DNA of 8,163 bases, from positions 1 to 8,163 of the forward strand of contig ONWK01000194.1 of NCBI GenBank assembly GCA_900321505.1, read 5' to 3'. Shown here piece by piece: positions 6,620-8,163 of the stretch (positions within the stretch are counted from its first letter, which is position 1; each line of letters begins with the position of its first letter). Origin of the DNA: an uncultured Eubacteriales bacterium. GTDB taxonomy: Bacteria > Bacillota > Clostridia > Lachnospirales > Lachnospiraceae. Under the pieces are notes generated by a model that worked only from the letters and a program-made list of their open reading frames with translations, did no database searches and was not told the origin of the DNA. A program made the translations under genes and the position numbers.

Positions 6620-8163
6620 AGTAATGGAGATTTTTCAAGTTCTTCTATCACAGAAGTGCCTTTGATCCAAACATACTGAGGCAGCATCCTGATACCATTC
6701 ACACATTCCGTTTTATGTTTCAGGGCAGAATCCGTTCCAGATCCACGCATGAAAACATCATTTTCACTGCTTTTTATAAAGTTTGGTGCGCTGCTTATGT
6801 CTCCAGATCTATTGATGACAGGTTCCCCGAACTTGTCTCTCCTGATAATGTCAACGAGCGTTTTGTCCATTACTTTGATCCTGGTATCGTACCAAAGGTA
6901 TCGGACTGTGTTATCTATAAAATCATCTGTGAACACTAGTCTTTTGAAGCCGATAAACTTATTGTCGATCAATTTATGTGTCTCGCCCGGCTTTACATCA
7001 GGCTCCTCATACATGATGCAAAGAAGTTCATTGTTTGTGAAATATGAATACATTTCAGAGTCTGTGAATTCAAAGTCTCTTACTGTTCCATCGTCTTCAA
7101 TGACTTCTGTCTGTATCAGTTCATCGAAGTCCATATGGTAAAGCTTCATGTCTTCTGTCCTTCCACCCTTTGGTGTAAGAACTATAGTTTTACCAATCAG
7201 CCCAAAGCGCTGGAATATTTCGATCTCATTGAGTTTCTTTGCTTCACCGCCAAACATTTTGACTGTGATAAGTTCTGAGATGCCTTTTCCTTCCCTTCCA
7301 GTTGTAGCTGTCCTTGGGATTCCGAAAAGATCTGCCAGCTCCCCTACAGTTTTACCAGAGTACTTTTGAGTGAGTTCATGGCACTTCTTGTCTATATCTG
7401 TGATGTAAGTATATCTTCCTGGAAGTTGCTCAAGTTCATACCCAAAATGCTGGGCGATCATCATTGATACAGTAGGTTTTTTAAGACGGAAACGTGGTGG
7501 AAACAGCGGAGCCAGATCTATGTATGTCAGCTGAGGTCTCAATACTCCATGACTTTCTATATAGTCCTGTTTGACATCCTGTTTCCAAGAAGCTGTTCGT
7601 GCTCCCGGATGTCTGGCAACGACTTCCGCACAAAGGTCTCTGACTATCTCCCAATCCCGTTTCAACGCTGCTTCTTCATCGGGAGAAAACTCATGGAATT
7701 CATAACCAACAAGAGGGAAATCTTTATAATCATAAGCTGTTGTTTTCCCCTTCTCGGCAGCATAGTGATAATACACTATCAGCATATGTTCCAGCTTTTC
7801 CCAAAAGTGAGATGCATAGAATTCCTGTTCTCCTATGTCATATACTCCAACCGCAGTGATAGACATAGGTTCTTTAGCCTCGTAGTGTTCTTGCGGAGAC
7901 TTTTTGATGACCATACCTGTAGTTTTCAGTTCGGTCCTATATTCTTCGCCCTGTTCCTTTATGACAAGATCGGCTTCCTGTCTTGAGTCCGGAGAATAGC
8001 CAAAAATGCACTGCTCAACGACGTGGCCGGCTATACCTTTCTGCAAATCAAACTGCTGTACATGATCGAATATCCCACGATCATCGATTTCACCAAAAAG
8101 CTTTCCGAGATAATATTCAAGGCGGCGAACTACTTCGTCCCTTTCGAATCTGTGTATGTCAGG
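6616..8163 (-). CDS. Sau3AI/MutH-family type II restriction endonuclease, N-terminus outside window
   Basis: The frame is open from the right edge for 515 codons and stops at TGA 6616-6618. There is no ATG among the first 39 codons, and they read as coding (LEYYLGKLFGEIDDRGIF), so the gene begins beyond 8163; the TTG at 8046 is not its start. A MutH-type active site is visible: QKGIAGHVVEQ with the first Glu, then EAD, then ELK (window residues 65, 78 and 80). The C-terminal half (GKTVGELADLFGIP, then EIEIFQRFGLIGKTIVL) resembles the second MutH-like, effector-type domain of Sau3AI. Enzymes of this family cut GATC; specificity here is inferred from family only. It overlaps vsr by an ATGA junction. 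Vsr implies a C5-cytosine methyltransferase partner, expected upstream outside the window. Confidence 0.82.
   Translation of the reverse strand, partial: PDIHRFERDEVVRRLEYYLGKLFGEIDDRGIFDHVQQFDLQKGIAGHVVEQCIFGYSPDSRQEADLVIKEQGEEYRTELKTTGMVIKKSPQEHYEAKEPMSITAVGVYDIGEQEFYASHFWEKLEHMLIVYYHYAAEKGKTTAYDYKDFPLVGYEFHEFSPDEEAALKRDWEIVRDLCAEVVARHPGARTASWKQDVKQDYIESHGVLRPQLTYIDLAPLFPPRFRLKKPTVSMMIAQHFGYELEQLPGRYTYITDIDKKCHELTQKYSGKTVGELADLFGIPRTATTGREGKGISELITVKMFGGEAKKLNEIEIFQRFGLIGKTIVLTPKGGRTEDMKLYHMDFDELIQTEVIEDDGTVRDFEFTDSEMYSYFTNNELLCIMYEEPDVKPGETHKLIDNKFIGFKRLVFTDDFIDNTVRYLWYDTRIKVMDKTLVDIIRRDKFGEPVINRSGDISSAPNFIKSSENDVFMRGSGTDSALKHKTECVNGIRMLPQYVWIKGTSVIEELEKSPLL

Noticed and set aside
6616..8046. 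Restriction endonuclease starting at TTG 8046
   Set aside because: The 39 codons upstream are open and read as coding, and the QKG segment is internal in MutH/Sau3AI proteins, so the gene runs off the right edge.

Overview
The window suggests a low-to-moderate GC Bacillota, most likely a gut or rumen clostridium of the Lachnospiraceae type. The reasons are strong AGGAG-type ribosome binding sites, a DUF3847 + MobA/MobL + RepA-like ATPase module of the kind common in Clostridia, and a divergent clostridial-looking adenylating enzyme. This taxonomic call is inference. Every supported gene lies on the minus strand, so the window reads from right to left.

Right part (8163 to 6176): a Sau3AI/MutH-family restriction endonuclease, missing its N-terminus off the right edge, overlaps a Vsr mismatch endonuclease by an ATGA junction. 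A good intrinsic terminator (6113-6144) follows. Vsr repairs T:G mismatches left by deaminated 5-methylcytosine, so a C5-cytosine methyltransferase is expected just outside the right edge.

Middle part (6081 to 2910): a mobilization and replication module. It holds a DUF3847 accessory protein, a very hairpin-rich 300-bp non-coding stretch, a MobQ-type MobA/MobL relaxase, and a RepA-like hexameric helicase ATPase 6 nt after it. The non-coding stretch contains a credible oriT: an inverted repeat followed by TAATTGCGCCCT, which differs at one position from the RSF1010-type nic core. Together this looks like an integrative mobilizable element or mobilizable plasmid carrying a restriction system as cargo. 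No integrase is in the window. A cluster of TTTGANTGGCA-type motifs in both orientations (2831-2903) lies just past the helicase gene and may be the element's end, its origin, or a recombinase site.

Left part (2716 to 1): an AT-richer biosynthetic locus. It contains a complete acyl-CoA synthetase/adenylating enzyme whose second to eighteenth codons include twelve ACAG tetranucleotides, then a scar of duplicated sequence, then an alpha/beta hydrolase that runs off the left edge. Losing or gaining one ACAG unit puts a stop codon immediately after the tract, so this is a strong candidate for an ON/OFF phase-variable gene. The scar holds a second, divergent ligase C-terminus and two related short frames (MSN-TKV-IS...), consistent with a collapsed tandem duplication or recombination between paralogous ligase loci.

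The most interesting points are the phase-variable adenylating enzyme beside a mobile-element boundary, the hairpin array with its oriT, and the ligase duplication scar.
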